Shown: positions 31,525 to 39,653 of the stretch, in pieces
Numbering within the stretch: the stretch's first letter is position 1
Layout of the letters: each line of letters begins with the position of its first letter
DNA from: Streptomyces sp. T39
GTDB lineage: Bacteria; Actinomycetota; Actinomycetes; Streptomycetales; Streptomycetaceae
DNA: 41,485 nucleotides
Assembly (NCBI RefSeq): GCF_008042045.1
Contig: NZ_RDBP01000012.1
Span: forward strand, 1,324,144 to 1,365,628
Reading direction: 5' to 3'
Made by a program: the position numbers and the translations under genes
Notes under the pieces: model-generated
Seen by the model: only the letters and a program-made list of their open reading frames with translations
Database searches by the model: none
Told to the model about the DNA's origin: nothing

Positions 31525-33303
31525 GTGGGCGTCGAAGGTCTGCAGGGGGCGCGCGAGCGCCGGGTCCGGACGGGCGGGGTCGACCTGTGCGTCGCCGAGC
31601 TCGGCGACGCCGGCCGCCCGACGGTGGTGCTGGTCCACGGCTATCCGGACAGCAAGGAGGTCTGGGCCGAGGTCGCGTCGCGTCTGGCGGACCGCTTCCA
31701 CGTGGTGCTGTACGACGTCCGGGGCCATGGCCGCTCCTCCGCGCCGAAGCCGCTGCGGGGCGGGTTCACGCTGGAGAAGCTGACGGACGACTTCCTGGCC
31801 GTCGCCGACGCCGTGAGCCCGGACCGGCCGGTCCACCTCGTCGGGCACGACTGGGGTTCGGTGCAGGGGTGGGAGTTCGTCACCGTCGCCCGGACCGAGG
31901 GGCGCATCGCCTCCTTCACCTCCATGTCGGGCCCGTCGCTGGACCATTTCGGGCACTGGATCAAGCGGCGGACGAGCCGCCCGACCCCGCGCCGCGTCGG
32001 CCAACTGCTGGGCCAGGGAGCCAAGTCCTGGTACGTCTACCTCCTCCACACCCCTGTGCTCCCCGAACTGGCCTGGCGGGGACCGCTGGGCAGGCAGTGG
32101 CCGAGGATGCTGGAGCGGGCCGAGGGCGTGCCGTCCGGGGACTACCCGACGGCCTCGCTGCCCCGGGACGCCGCCCACGGCGCCTGGCTCTACCGCGACA
32201 ACATCCGTGCCCGGCTGCGGCGTCCGCGCCCCGACGCGCACGCGCACACCCCGGTCCAGCTGATCACGCCGACCGGTGACGCCTTCCTCTCCGAGCGGCT
32301 CTACGACGACCTGGACGCCTGGGTGCCCCGGCTCACCCGGCGCACCCTGCCGGCGAAGCACTGGATCCCCCGCACCCGGCCCGACCATCTCGCGTCCTGG
32401 ATCGCCGAGTTCGTCACCCTGAACGAAGGCGGGGCACCGGACGCCACGGCGTCCGCGGCACCCCGCCAGGACGCGTACGGGCAGCGGTTCGGAGGGCAGC
32501 TCGTCCTGGTCACGGGTGCGGCGAGCGGTATCGGGCGGGCCACGGCGCTCGCCTTCGCCGGTGCCGGGGCCCGGGTGGTCGTGGTGGACCGGGACGCCGA
32601 AGGGGCCGCCCGCACAGCCGAGTCGGCACGGGCGGCGGGGGCGGCCGGGGCGTGGGCGGAGGCGGTGGACGTCGCCGACGAGCAGGCGATGGAGAAGCTG
32701 GCGGAGAGGGTCACGGCCGAGCACGGTGTGGTGGACGTGCTGGTCAACAACGCCGGTGTCGGGCTTGCCGGTTCGTTCCTCGACACCGGGACGGAGGACT
32801 GGAGGCAGGTCCTGGACGTGAACCTCTGGGGAGTCATCCACGGCTGCCGTCTCTTCGGCCGCCGGATGGCCGAGCGCGGCCAGGGCGGGCACATCGTCAA
32901 CACCGCCTCCGCCGCGGCGTTCCTGCCCTCTCGGACCCTGCCCGCCTACAGCACCTCGAAGGCCTCGGTGCTCATGCTCAGCGAGTGCCTGCGCGCCGAA
33001 CTGGCGGGCCGGGGCATCGGCGTGTCGGCGATCTGCCCGGGCATCGTCGACACGGGCATCACGTCCACCGCGCGCTTCACCGGCGTCGACGCGGCGGAAC
33101 AGCAGCGTCTGAGGAAGCGGTCCGCGCGGCTGTACGGGATGCGCAACTACCCTGCGGAGAAGGTGGCGGACGCGATTCTGCGCGCCGTGCTGACGAACCG
33201 CGCCGTGGTCCCCGTGACCCCCGAGGCGCGCCTCGCCCATCTGCTGTCCCGCCTCGCGCCGAAGCTGCTGCGGGCGACGGCGAGGATCAAGCCTCCGCTG
33301 TGA
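31525..33303 (+). CDS. Epoxide hydrolase-like/short-chain dehydrogenase fusion (EphD-like)
   Basis: 592 residues, two enzymes in one chain. Residues 1-300 are an alpha/beta hydrolase: HGYPDSKEVW (oxyanion hole), nucleophile D109 in VGHDWGSVQGW as in epoxide hydrolases and haloalkane dehalogenases, and a late His in AKHWIPR. Residues about 320-592 are an SDR: TGAASGIGRA (cofactor), NNAGVG, Ser in NTASAAAF, and Y475/K479 in YSTSK. The order and length match EphD of Mycobacterium tuberculosis, which works on mycolic acids; Streptomyces lack these, so the substrate differs, perhaps another epoxy lipid. The GGGAGG before GTG 31525 decides the start; GTG 31495 is an alternative. Confidence 0.92.
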   Translation: MGVEGLQGARERRVRTGGVDLCVAELGDAGRPTVVLVHGYPDSKEVWAEVASRLADRFHVVLYDVRGHGRSSAPKPLRGGFTLEKLTDDFLAVADAVSPDRPVHLVGHDWGSVQGWEFVTVARTEGRIASFTSMSGPSLDHFGHWIKRRTSRPTPRRVGQLLGQGAKSWYVYLLHTPVLPELAWRGPLGRQWPRMLERAEGVPSGDYPTASLPRDAAHGAWLYRDNIRARLRRPRPDAHAHTPVQLITPTGDAFLSERLYDDLDAWVPRLTRRTLPAKHWIPRTRPDHLASWIAEFVTLNEGGAPDATASAAPRQDAYGQRFGGQLVLVTGAASGIGRATALAFAGAGARVVVVDRDAEGAARTAESARAAGAAGAWAEAVDVADEQAMEKLAERVTAEHGVVDVLVNNAGVGLAGSFLDTGTEDWRQVLDVNLWGVIHGCRLFGRRMAERGQGGHIVNTASAAAFLPSRTLPAYSTSKASVLMLSECLRAELAGRGIGVSAICPGIVDTGITSTARFTGVDAAEQQRLRKRSARLYGMRNYPAEKVADAILRAVLTNRAVVPVTPEARLAHLLSRLAPKLLRATARIKPPL

Positions 33304-33601
33304 AGTCGGCGCGAACCTCGGTGGAGGGACGCGGTGTTGTACGGAGACTTGGCGTCCGGCGTTGCTGCTGCGGGGTGTTGACGTGGGGATGCCGAACAGC
33401 GTGGAACCGTGAGGGTTTTGAGTCGATTTGTCACAATTGCCGCACAAGGCAGGCTTGTTGCTCACAACGGTTGCCACGCACGGGTGTTGTCCACAGAATC
33501 GTCAAATTACCTGTGGATAAGTCGAGTTGGCTGTGGATCAAACATCCGGTTCCCAGAAATTCGAGTGGCGTCCACGACATCCCGAGAGGCACCCTGCCGA
33601 T
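33304..33601. other. ephD-like to kptA gap with a compact DnaA-box cluster
   Basis: 298 bp without a gene. Three DnaA boxes: TTGTCCACA 33487-33495 (+, exact consensus), TGTGGATAA 33512-33520 (-, exact TTATCCACA) and TGTGGATCA 33532-33540 (-, one mismatch). Their spacing is 25 and 20 bp, near whole helical turns. Surroundings are A/T-richer (CAAATTAC). The last box lies 61 bp before the kptA start, in its promoter region. Confidence 0.75.
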
Positions 33602-34174
33602 ATGACCACAGGACCAGCCGATGAGCCACCGGACGACCGGCGCACCGTGAAGGTGTCGAAGTACCTCTCGAAACACCTGCGCCACCAGCCGGAACGCATC
33701 GGCCTCACCCTCGACGCCAACGGCTGGGTGCCCGTGGACGAGCTGATCCGCGCGGCGGAGGCCCACGGCTTCCCGTTCACCCGGGCCGAGCTCGACCACG
33801 TGGTGGCGGCCAACGACAAGCAGCGCTTCACGATCGACGGCGGGCGGATCCGCGCCAACCAGGGGCACACCGTCGAGGTCGACCTCGGGCTCGCGCCGTC
33901 CGAGCCGCCGGAGTACCTGTACCACGGCACCGTCGCCCGCAATCTGGACGCGATCCGCTCGGAGGGCCTGCGGCCCATGGACCGCCACGACGTCCACCTC
34001 TCGCCCGACCGGGAGACCGCCACCCGGGTCGGGGCCCGCCGCGGCCGCCCGGTCGTCCTGCCGGTGCACGCCGGCGCCCTCCACCGCGCCGGCCATGTCT
34101 TCCGCGTCAGCGCCAACGGGGTGTGGCTCACCTCGTCCGTCCCGGCGCGGTACATCCGCTTCCCCGGCGGCTGA
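33602..34174 (+). CDS. kptA: RNA 2'-phosphotransferase (Tpt1/KptA family)
   Basis: 190 residues, the usual bacterial length. The N-terminal winged-helix lobe has KVSKYLSKHLRHQPERIGL with the catalytic Arg (R27) and WVPVDELI; the second lobe has EYLYHGTVARNLDAIRSEG and DVHLSPDRETATRVG. The enzyme removes an internal RNA 2'-phosphate using NAD+. Eukaryotes use it in tRNA splicing; bacteria do not make that substrate by splicing, and the bacterial role is unsettled (RNA repair has been proposed). Start ATG 33602 with GAGAGG about 13 bases upstream. Upstream lies a DnaA-box cluster. Confidence 0.95.
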   Translation: MTTGPADEPPDDRRTVKVSKYLSKHLRHQPERIGLTLDANGWVPVDELIRAAEAHGFPFTRAELDHVVAANDKQRFTIDGGRIRANQGHTVEVDLGLAPSEPPEYLYHGTVARNLDAIRSEGLRPMDRHDVHLSPDRETATRVGARRGRPVVLPVHAGALHRAGHVFRVSANGVWLTSSVPARYIRFPGG

Positions 34175-34226
34175 CACCCCGGCCCGGCGACACCCGGCGG
34201 CATCACGGGCGGCGCCGGGGCGCACG

Positions 34227-34232
34227 TAGGCT
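34227..34232 (+). promoter_or_regulatory. -10 element (TAGGCT) of a leaderless mRNA
   Basis: TAGGCT is followed by 6 nt and ATG 34239; no ribosome binding site is present. Confidence 0.55.
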
Positions 34233-34238
34233 CGGGGC

Positions 34239-35141
34239 ATGACTCTGCGCCTGAGCACCGTGATCCTCCCCGTCGACCGCTGGCACGAGGGGGGCCGCGC
34301 GACGTGGCAGCGCGCCGAGGAGCTCGGCTTCCACGCCGCGTACACCTACGACCACCTGTCCTGGCGCTCCTTCCGTGACAGCCCCTGGTTCGGCGCCCTG
34401 CCCACGCTCACCGCCGCCGCCACCGCCACCGGGCGGATCCGCCTGGGCACCCTCGTCACCTCGCCGAACTTCCGGCACCCCGTGACCCTCGCCAAGGAGC
34501 TGATCTCGCTCGACGACGTCTCCGGCGGCCGCGTCACCCTCGGCATCGGCGCGGGCGGCAACGGCTTCGACGCCACCGCCCTGGGTCAGGAGCCGTGGAC
34601 CCCGCGCGAACGCGCCGACCGGTTCGCCGAGTTCGTGGCGCTGCTGGACGGGCTGCTGACCCAGGACGCCCTCTCGCAGCGCGGCGACTTCTACTCCGCC
34701 GAGGAGGCCAGGAACGTCCCCGGCTGCCTCCAGCGGCCCCGCCTTCCCTTCGCCGTGGCGGCGACCGGGCCCCGGGGGCTGCGGCTGGCCGCGGCGTACG
34801 GTCGGGCGTGGGTGACCACGGGCGACCCGAAGCTGTACGAGGCGGGCACGCCCGAGCAGTCCGTCGAGGCGCTGCGCGGCCAGATCGCCAGGCTCGGCGC
34901 GGCCTGTGCCGAGACGGGCCGGGACGTGGCGGACCTGGACAAGATCCTGCTGACCGGCTTCACCCCGGACCGCACCCGCCCGCTGGACTCGGTCGACGCC
35001 TTCGTGGACTTCGCCGGCCGCCATCGCGACCTCGGCTTCACCGATATCGTGGTCCACTGGCCGATCGCCGGCTCGGACTTCGCCGCCGACCAGGGCGTCT
35101 TCGAGAAGATCGCCACCGAGGCGCCCGCCCAGCTGGCCTGA
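34239..35141 (+). CDS. LLM-class (luciferase-like) flavin-dependent oxidoreductase
   Basis: 300 residues, a TIM-barrel of the bacterial luciferase superfamily. Visible segments: RATWQRAEELGFHAAYTYDH, TGRIRLGTLVTSPNFRHPVTL (flavin or F420 loop), GRVTLGIGAGGNGFDATALG, RADRFAEFVALLDGLLT, and PFAVAATGPRGLRLAA. The cofactor could be FMN or F420; many Streptomyces members use F420. No partner reductase is adjacent. The start lacks a ribosome binding site and sits 6 nt after TAGGCT, so the mRNA is probably leaderless. Substrate unknown. Confidence 0.9.
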   Translation: MTLRLSTVILPVDRWHEGGRATWQRAEELGFHAAYTYDHLSWRSFRDSPWFGALPTLTAAATATGRIRLGTLVTSPNFRHPVTLAKELISLDDVSGGRVTLGIGAGGNGFDATALGQEPWTPRERADRFAEFVALLDGLLTQDALSQRGDFYSAEEARNVPGCLQRPRLPFAVAATGPRGLRLAAAYGRAWVTTGDPKLYEAGTPEQSVEALRGQIARLGAACAETGRDVADLDKILLTGFTPDRTRPLDSVDAFVDFAGRHRDLGFTDIVVHWPIAGSDFAADQGVFEKIATEAPAQLA

Positions 35142-35155
35142 GCGCGGCACGGACG

Positions 35156-35191
35156 TGTGCGGAGGGGATCCGGCCGGACACCCCCCGCACA
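35156..35191 (+). terminator. Hairpin after the LLM oxidoreductase gene
   Basis: TGTGCGG-A-GGGG (35156-35167) pairs with CCCCCCGCACA (35181-35191) with one bulged A, 14 bp after the stop codon. Confidence 0.5.
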
Positions 35192-35213
35192 TGATCGATC
35201 ACTCAGATGTGCG
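35186..35213. promoter_or_regulatory. Candidate operator upstream of the second HAD gene
   Basis: CGCACAT (35186-35192) and ATGTGCG (35207-35213) form an exact 7-bp inverted repeat with a 14-bp spacer that contains the palindrome GATCGATC. It lies about 45 bp before the gene and overlaps the preceding terminator arm. Confidence 0.4.
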
Positions 35214-35255
35214 ACCTCTCGCACGCCCGTGCACCTCGTGAGCGAGAATGACCCG

Positions 35256-36119
35256 GTGACGACTGATATCGATCCCCGGCCCCTGCCCGCTGTCCCCCGG
35301 CTGATCGCCACCGACCTGGACGGCACGCTCCTGCGTGACGACAAGTCCGTGTCGGATCGGACGATCGCCGCCCTCGCGGCCGCCGAGGAGGCCGGCATCG
35401 AGGTCTTCTTCGTCACCGGCCGTCCCGCCCGCTGGATGGACGTCGTCAGCGACCATGTGCACGGGCACGGGCTCGCCATCTGCGGCAACGGCGCCGCCGT
35501 GGTGGACCTGCACTCCGGCGGCACGCTGGTCCGCGTCCGGGATCTGCCGCGGCCGACCGCGCTCGATGTCGTGCGCACCCTGCGGGAGGCCGCGCCCGGC
35601 ACCTCCTTCGCGGTCGAACTGGCCACCGGCATCCACTACGAGCCCGCGTACCCGCCGTTCCACCTGGATCCGGGCGCGACCGTCGCCTCCGCCGAGAAGC
35701 TGCTCCACGAGGCGCGGCCGGGCGAGGGCGCCCCCGTGCTGAAGCTGCTGGCGCACCACACGGAGCTGACCCCCGACGGCTTCCTCGCCCTCGCCCGCAC
35801 GGTGGCCGGCGACCGGGCGTCGATCACCCGCTCCAGTCCCACCGCCCTCCTGGAGATCAGCGGCCACGGCGTGAGCAAGGCCAGCACCCTCGCGCTGTGC
35901 TGCGCCGAGCGGGGCATCTCGTCGGACGAGGTCGTCGCCTTCGGCGACATGCCGAACGACGTGGAGATGCTGACCTGGGCGGGCACCTCGTACGCCATGG
36001 GCAACGCCCACCCGGAGGTGATCGCGGCGGCTTCCGGACGGACGGTCGCCAACAACGAGGACGGCGTCGCGGTGATCATCGAGGAACTGCTGGCCCGGCG
36101 CGCGGCCTCTCGGCGGTAG
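35256..36119 (+). CDS. HAD-superfamily phosphatase, Cof-type (second copy)
   Basis: 287 residues. Motif I is [13 protein letters not shown], motif II the Thr in FFVTGRP, motif III a Lys in GVSKASTL and motif [14 protein letters not shown], with a C2B cap in between. The ending ANNEDGVAVIIEELLA matches [15 protein letters not shown] of the HAD at 23576, so the two are paralogues; their caps are diverged, suggesting different substrates. GTG 35256 was chosen near the start of the conserved part; GTG 35238 is an alternative. GAGAAT lies 6 nt before GTG 35256 and may be a poor -10 for a leaderless mRNA. Confidence 0.91.
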   Translation: MTTDIDPRPLPAVPRLIATDLDGTLLRDDKSVSDRTIAALAAAEEAGIEVFFVTGRPARWMDVVSDHVHGHGLAICGNGAAVVDLHSGGTLVRVRDLPRPTALDVVRTLREAAPGTSFAVELATGIHYEPAYPPFHLDPGATVASAEKLLHEARPGEGAPVLKLLAHHTELTPDGFLALARTVAGDRASITRSSPTALLEISGHGVSKASTLALCCAERGISSDEVVAFGDMPNDVEMLTWAGTSYAMGNAHPEVIAAASGRTVANNEDGVAVIIEELLARRAASRR

Positions 36120-36127
36120 GCCCTCCT

Positions 36128-36160
36128 CCGTGACGGGACGCGCGGCGCGCCCCGTCACGG
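36128..36160. terminator. Bidirectional terminator hairpin
   Basis: CCGTGACGGG (36128-36137) pairs perfectly with CCCGTCACGG (36151-36160), with a GC-rich inner part; it lies between the convergent HAD and M23 genes. Confidence 0.7.
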
Positions 36161-36223
36161 ACCGCCGGGGTCACCGGAGCACGGCGGGCCCCGGCGGCGT
36201 GGCGGTGCCCGGGCCGCCGGGGC

Positions 36224-37627
36224 TCACAGGCGCACGCCGTGCTCCCGCAGCCAGACGGCCGGGTCGACACCCGATCCGAGGTGCGGCGTGAGCCGCACCT
36301 CGAAGTGCAGGTGGGGTCCCGTCGAGTTGCCCGTCGTACCGGCCTGACCGATCCACTGTCCGGTGCGCACCCGCTCGCCCTGGTCGACACCCACCCCGGC
36401 CAGGTGCGCGTACTGCGTGTAGTAGCCGTTGTCGTGCCGGACGACGATCTCGATGCCGAACGCGCCGCCGCAGGCGACGGACTCCACCACCCCCGGGCCC
36501 GCCGACCGCACCGGGGTCCCGATGTCGACCGCGAAGTCCTGGCCGGTGTGCCCGCGCGCCCAGCGGTCGCCGGTGCTCGCGAAGCCGGCGGACAGCGCGT
36601 AGCGCTCGACCGGCGCCACCCATCCCCTGCCTCGCGGCAGGGCCGGCTGGTCCAGCCGCACGGCTCCCGCGCAGGATCCCGCCGCCACGCTGGAGTCGGC
36701 CTCGCCCTGCAGCTTCCACCGCGCGGTCTCCAGCTTCGCCTCGATGCCGCGCTTGACGGACGCCAGCCGCGCCGTGCGGGCGGCGAGGTCCTGCCAGGCC
36801 GCCCGGGCCTTCTTCTCGGCCTCGGCGTAGCGCCGTTCCGCCGTCCTGGAGTGGTCCAGCAGCCGGTTGACCGCGCGTTCGGACTGGGCGGCGAGCTCGA
36901 ACCCGCGCAGCAGCGCATCGGGATCGTCGGCGAGCAGCAGACGAGCGGTGCGGGTGAGCGCCCCACCCGTGCGGTACTGCTCCCGCGCGACGCCCCCGAT
37001 GACGTCGTGCAGGCGGGCCAGCCGGGACCTGCGGTCCGCGAGGGCTCTCTGGAGCCGGCCGGCCACGACCCGCTGCGTGTCGGCGGCACGGCGGCCCCGC
37101 TCGTACTGCCGCGTGGCGCGGGCGGCCTCCGCGTACAGCCGGGCCACCTGGACGGCCGTGGGCTGCGGCCCGTCCGGTGCCGGCGCCCGCCGTGCCGCGC
37201 CCTCCGCCCCGGGGCCGGGGGCGGGCGGAGGGGTGGGAGCGGCCCATGGGAGCGGGAAGGCGCCCGGGGCCGGTCCGTGCGGCGGTGGTACGTCGCCGGG
37301 GAGCGGACCGTGCAGCGGCAGTCCGCCCGGTACCGGACCGCTCCCCGGAAGCATCCCGGGCGCCTGTGGGCCCGCGTCCCTCGGCGCCGGATCGTCGTGA
37401 CCGGGCACGGCGAGGAGCGCGGCGGGGCGGAGCCGGCCGGTGACGGGCAGGAGGGGGCGCTCCCGCGCCCCGTCGCCGGTGCCGGCCGGCCGGCGCTCCC
37501 CGTGGTCGCCGGCCGTTGCGGGGCGCGCCTCGGGCCGGGACGACGCCGCGGCGGGCGCCGCCGTCCCGAGGAGGACGACCAGCACCACCGGCAGGATGGT
37601 CATCCGCTTGCGGCTGCTCGCACACAT
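36224..37627 (-). CDS. Secreted M23-family (LytM) metallopeptidase with coiled coil
   Basis: 467 residues. A signal peptide (MTILPVVLVVLLGTAAPAAA after a short basic start), a Pro/Gly-rich linker (about 40-150), a coiled-coil region (about 155-305: VARLYAEAARATRQYERGRR through WQDLAARTARLASVKRGIE) and a C-terminal M23 domain (about 335-467). Zinc and catalytic residues are in GHTGQDFAVD (His and Asp) and GPHLHFEV (HxH). The coiled coil plus M23 order is that of EnvC/NlpD-like and Streptomyces wall hydrolases that cut peptidoglycan cross-links or activate amidases. ATG 37627 is preceded by CACGAT 6 nt upstream and no ribosome binding site, so a leaderless mRNA is possible; the internal ATG at the signal peptide is an alternative. 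Confidence 0.9.
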   Translation of the reverse strand: MCASSRKRMTILPVVLVVLLGTAAPAAASSRPEARPATAGDHGERRPAGTGDGARERPLLPVTGRLRPAALLAVPGHDDPAPRDAGPQAPGMLPGSGPVPGGLPLHGPLPGDVPPPHGPAPGAFPLPWAAPTPPPAPGPGAEGAARRAPAPDGPQPTAVQVARLYAEAARATRQYERGRRAADTQRVVAGRLQRALADRRSRLARLHDVIGGVAREQYRTGGALTRTARLLLADDPDALLRGFELAAQSERAVNRLLDHSRTAERRYAEAEKKARAAWQDLAARTARLASVKRGIEAKLETARWKLQGEADSSVAAGSCAGAVRLDQPALPRGRGWVAPVERYALSAGFASTGDRWARGHTGQDFAVDIGTPVRSAGPGVVESVACGGAFGIEIVVRHDNGYYTQYAHLAGVGVDQGERVRTGQWIGQAGTTGNSTGPHLHFEVRLTPHLGSGVDPAVWLREHGVRL

Positions 37628-37937
37628 CCAGGGATCGTGACCCGTCCCGTACGCCGAGCCCGGGAGCCCGGAGTGTCATAGGGCCACCTGGCCCAGCGGT
37701 CACCACGTCCCGAGCGACGGCCCGCCGCTCCACGGGCCTTCGGGGTCCACCCCGTGACGGGAGCGGGACGGCGGACGGGGCATTCTCCCGGGCGGCCGGC
37801 GCCGCTCGCGGCACGCGTGCGGCCCGCCTCGCGGGCGTGCGGCCCGGGGCGCGCGTACAGCCCGGGGCACGCGTGCAGCCCGCCTCGCGGGCGTGCGGCC
37901 CGGGGCGCCGAGCCGGGGAGGTCACCCGGGAGGCCCC
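37628..37937. other. Gap between the histidine kinase and M23 genes
   Basis: 310 bp without a supported gene. It holds the promoter of the M23 gene at its left side, the 56-bp-period direct repeats (37811-37908) and part of the kinase terminator. Confidence 0.5.
37811..37908. repeat. Two 42-bp direct repeats with 56-bp period
   Basis: Bases 37811-37852 and 37867-37908 are identical except for one G/A change. Each repeat contains CCCGCCTCGCGGG. Between them is a shorter related stretch (CGCGTACAGCCCGGG). Extremely GC-rich and non-coding. Confidence 0.85.
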
Positions 37938-37954
37938 TCAGAGAGGGGCCTCCC
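37928..37954 (-). terminator. Terminator overlapping the kinase stop codon
   Basis: GGGAGGCCCCTC (37928-37939) pairs perfectly with GAGGGGCCTCCC (37943-37954) around a 3-nt loop. The TGA stop (37938-37940) lies at the loop, so the hairpin is formed partly from the last codons of the kinase gene. Confidence 0.7.
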
Positions 37955-39647
37955 AGTAGACGGTGGTGCCCGCGCCGTCCGGTCCGATGCCGGGTCCGTT
38001 TCCGCTCGAACCGCCGAGGGACTCCGCTCTGCGGGCCAGGTTCCGCAGGCCGCTGCGCCGGCCGCCCTCCGGGAGGCCGACACCGTCGTCGCCGACGCTC
38101 ATGCGGACGCCGGCCGATCCGTCGGGGAGCGTCACCGTCGCGTCCACGACGACCTCGATGGACGAGGCCTCCGCGTGCCGGAAGACGTTCGACAGGGCCT
38201 CGCGCAGCGCCGCGATCAGGTTCTTGCCGGTCAGCTCCCCCACGCCCGGTTCGACGGGCCCGACGAACCGGTGGGTGGGCCGGAAGCCGAGCGGCACCGC
38301 CGCCATGTTGATCTCGCGCAGGATGCGGGCGCACAGCCCGGCCTGCTCCTCCGCGGGCCCCTGGCGGAGCGCGAAGACGGCACTGCGGATCTCCTGGATG
38401 GTGATGTCCAGTTCGCCGACGGCCTTCCCCACGCCCTCCCGCACGGCGGGCGCCGCCGTGGTGCGCTGCGCGCTCTCCAGGAGCATTCCGGCGGTGAACA
38501 GCCGCTGGATGACCAGGTCGTGCAGATCCCGGGCGATCCGGTCGCGGTCCTCCAGCACGGCCAGGCGCTCCCGGTCACGCTGGGTCTGCGACATCATCAG
38601 CGCGAGGGCGGCCTGCGAGGCGAACTGCGCGGCCAGCGCGCGCTCGGCCGCCGTGAACGGCGGGGCGCCCACGGCCCTCGGCACGACGAGCGCCCCGAGC
38701 ACCCGGCCGCCGCTGCGCAACGGCAGCAGCAGCGCCGGACCGTACGGGGCGCCCAGCCGGGTGACCGTCCGCGGGTCGGTCGCGGCGTCCGTCGTCACCA
38801 GCGACTCGCCGGCGAGCAGTGTGGCCACCACGGCGCTGTCCGCCGGGACAACCGTTCCGAGGGAGGGCGCTGAGGCGTCCGAGGAGGCCGCCACGATCTC
38901 CAGACCCCCGCCGTCGGCAGGCAGCAGCACCAGTCCCGCCGCCGCGTCGGCCAGCCGCCGGGCCTGCTCGGCGACGACGGTCAGCGCCTCGTCCGCGTCC
39001 CCGCCGGCCAGCAGCGCGGTGGTGACGGCCACGGCCCCGTCGATCCACCGCTCCCGGCGCCGGGCGGCCTCGTAGAGCCGGGCGTTGCCGACGGCGATGC
39101 CCGCCTCGGTCGCGAGCACCTTCACCAGCTGGAGATCGTCGTCGTCGAACTCCGCCCCGCCCGCCTTCTCGGTCAGATACAGATTCCCGTAGATCTCGTC
39201 CTGCACCAGGACCGGGACGCCGAGGAAGGTCCGCATCGGCGGGTGCCCCTCCGGGAACCCGGCCGCCCGCGGGTCGGTCGTGAGATCGGCCAGCCGCAGG
39301 GCGACCGGTTCGTGGATCAGCGCTCCCAGCAGCCCGCGCCGGCCGTCCGGTCTGCGGCCGATCGCCTCCGCGACGCCGTCGCCCACTCCGTGGGTCACGA
39401 AGTCCGAGAGCCCGTCGCCCTCGGTGTCGACGACGCCGAGGGCCGCGTACCGGGCACCGGTGAGCTCGGCGGCGGTGCGGCAGATCCGGGTCAGCGTCGT
39501 GTGCAGCTCCAGACCGGTGCCGATGCAGCGCATCGCCTCCAGCAGCCGCGGCACCCGGGAGGCCGCCCCGGCCGTCGTGCCCGGGGCGGCAGAGGCGGAT
39601 CGTGCGGTCTCGGCGCCGGACGGCTCGTGGGACGGGGGCGGCTTCAT
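37938..39647 (-). CDS. GAF-GAF sensor histidine kinase, DevS/DosS-like
   Basis: 569 residues. Two GAF domains (about 45-195 and 205-355) precede a HisKA_3 dimerisation domain with the phospho-acceptor H376 in RDLHDLVIQRLF, and a HATPase domain with NVFRHAEA (N box), VGDDGVGLPEGG (G1) and RSGLRNLARRAE (G2). GAF-1 has GHPPMRTFLGVPVLVQDEIY and NLYLTEKAGG, very like DevS/DosT, where the His before PP (here H135) is the heme ligand; heme sensing of O2, NO or redox is therefore plausible. No response regulator gene is adjacent. The promoter -10 overlaps the cydC stop codon and no ribosome binding site precedes ATG 39647. Confidence 0.92.
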   Translation of the reverse strand: MKPPPSHEPSGAETARSASAAPGTTAGAASRVPRLLEAMRCIGTGLELHTTLTRICRTAAELTGARYAALGVVDTEGDGLSDFVTHGVGDGVAEAIGRRPDGRRGLLGALIHEPVALRLADLTTDPRAAGFPEGHPPMRTFLGVPVLVQDEIYGNLYLTEKAGGAEFDDDDLQLVKVLATEAGIAVGNARLYEAARRRERWIDGAVAVTTALLAGGDADEALTVVAEQARRLADAAAGLVLLPADGGGLEIVAASSDASAPSLGTVVPADSAVVATLLAGESLVTTDAATDPRTVTRLGAPYGPALLLPLRSGGRVLGALVVPRAVGAPPFTAAERALAAQFASQAALALMMSQTQRDRERLAVLEDRDRIARDLHDLVIQRLFTAGMLLESAQRTTAAPAVREGVGKAVGELDITIQEIRSAVFALRQGPAEEQAGLCARILREINMAAVPLGFRPTHRFVGPVEPGVGELTGKNLIAALREALSNVFRHAEASSIEVVVDATVTLPDGSAGVRMSVGDDGVGLPEGGRRSGLRNLARRAESLGGSSGNGPGIGPDGAGTTVYWEAPL

Positions 39648-39653
39648 GCTGGG

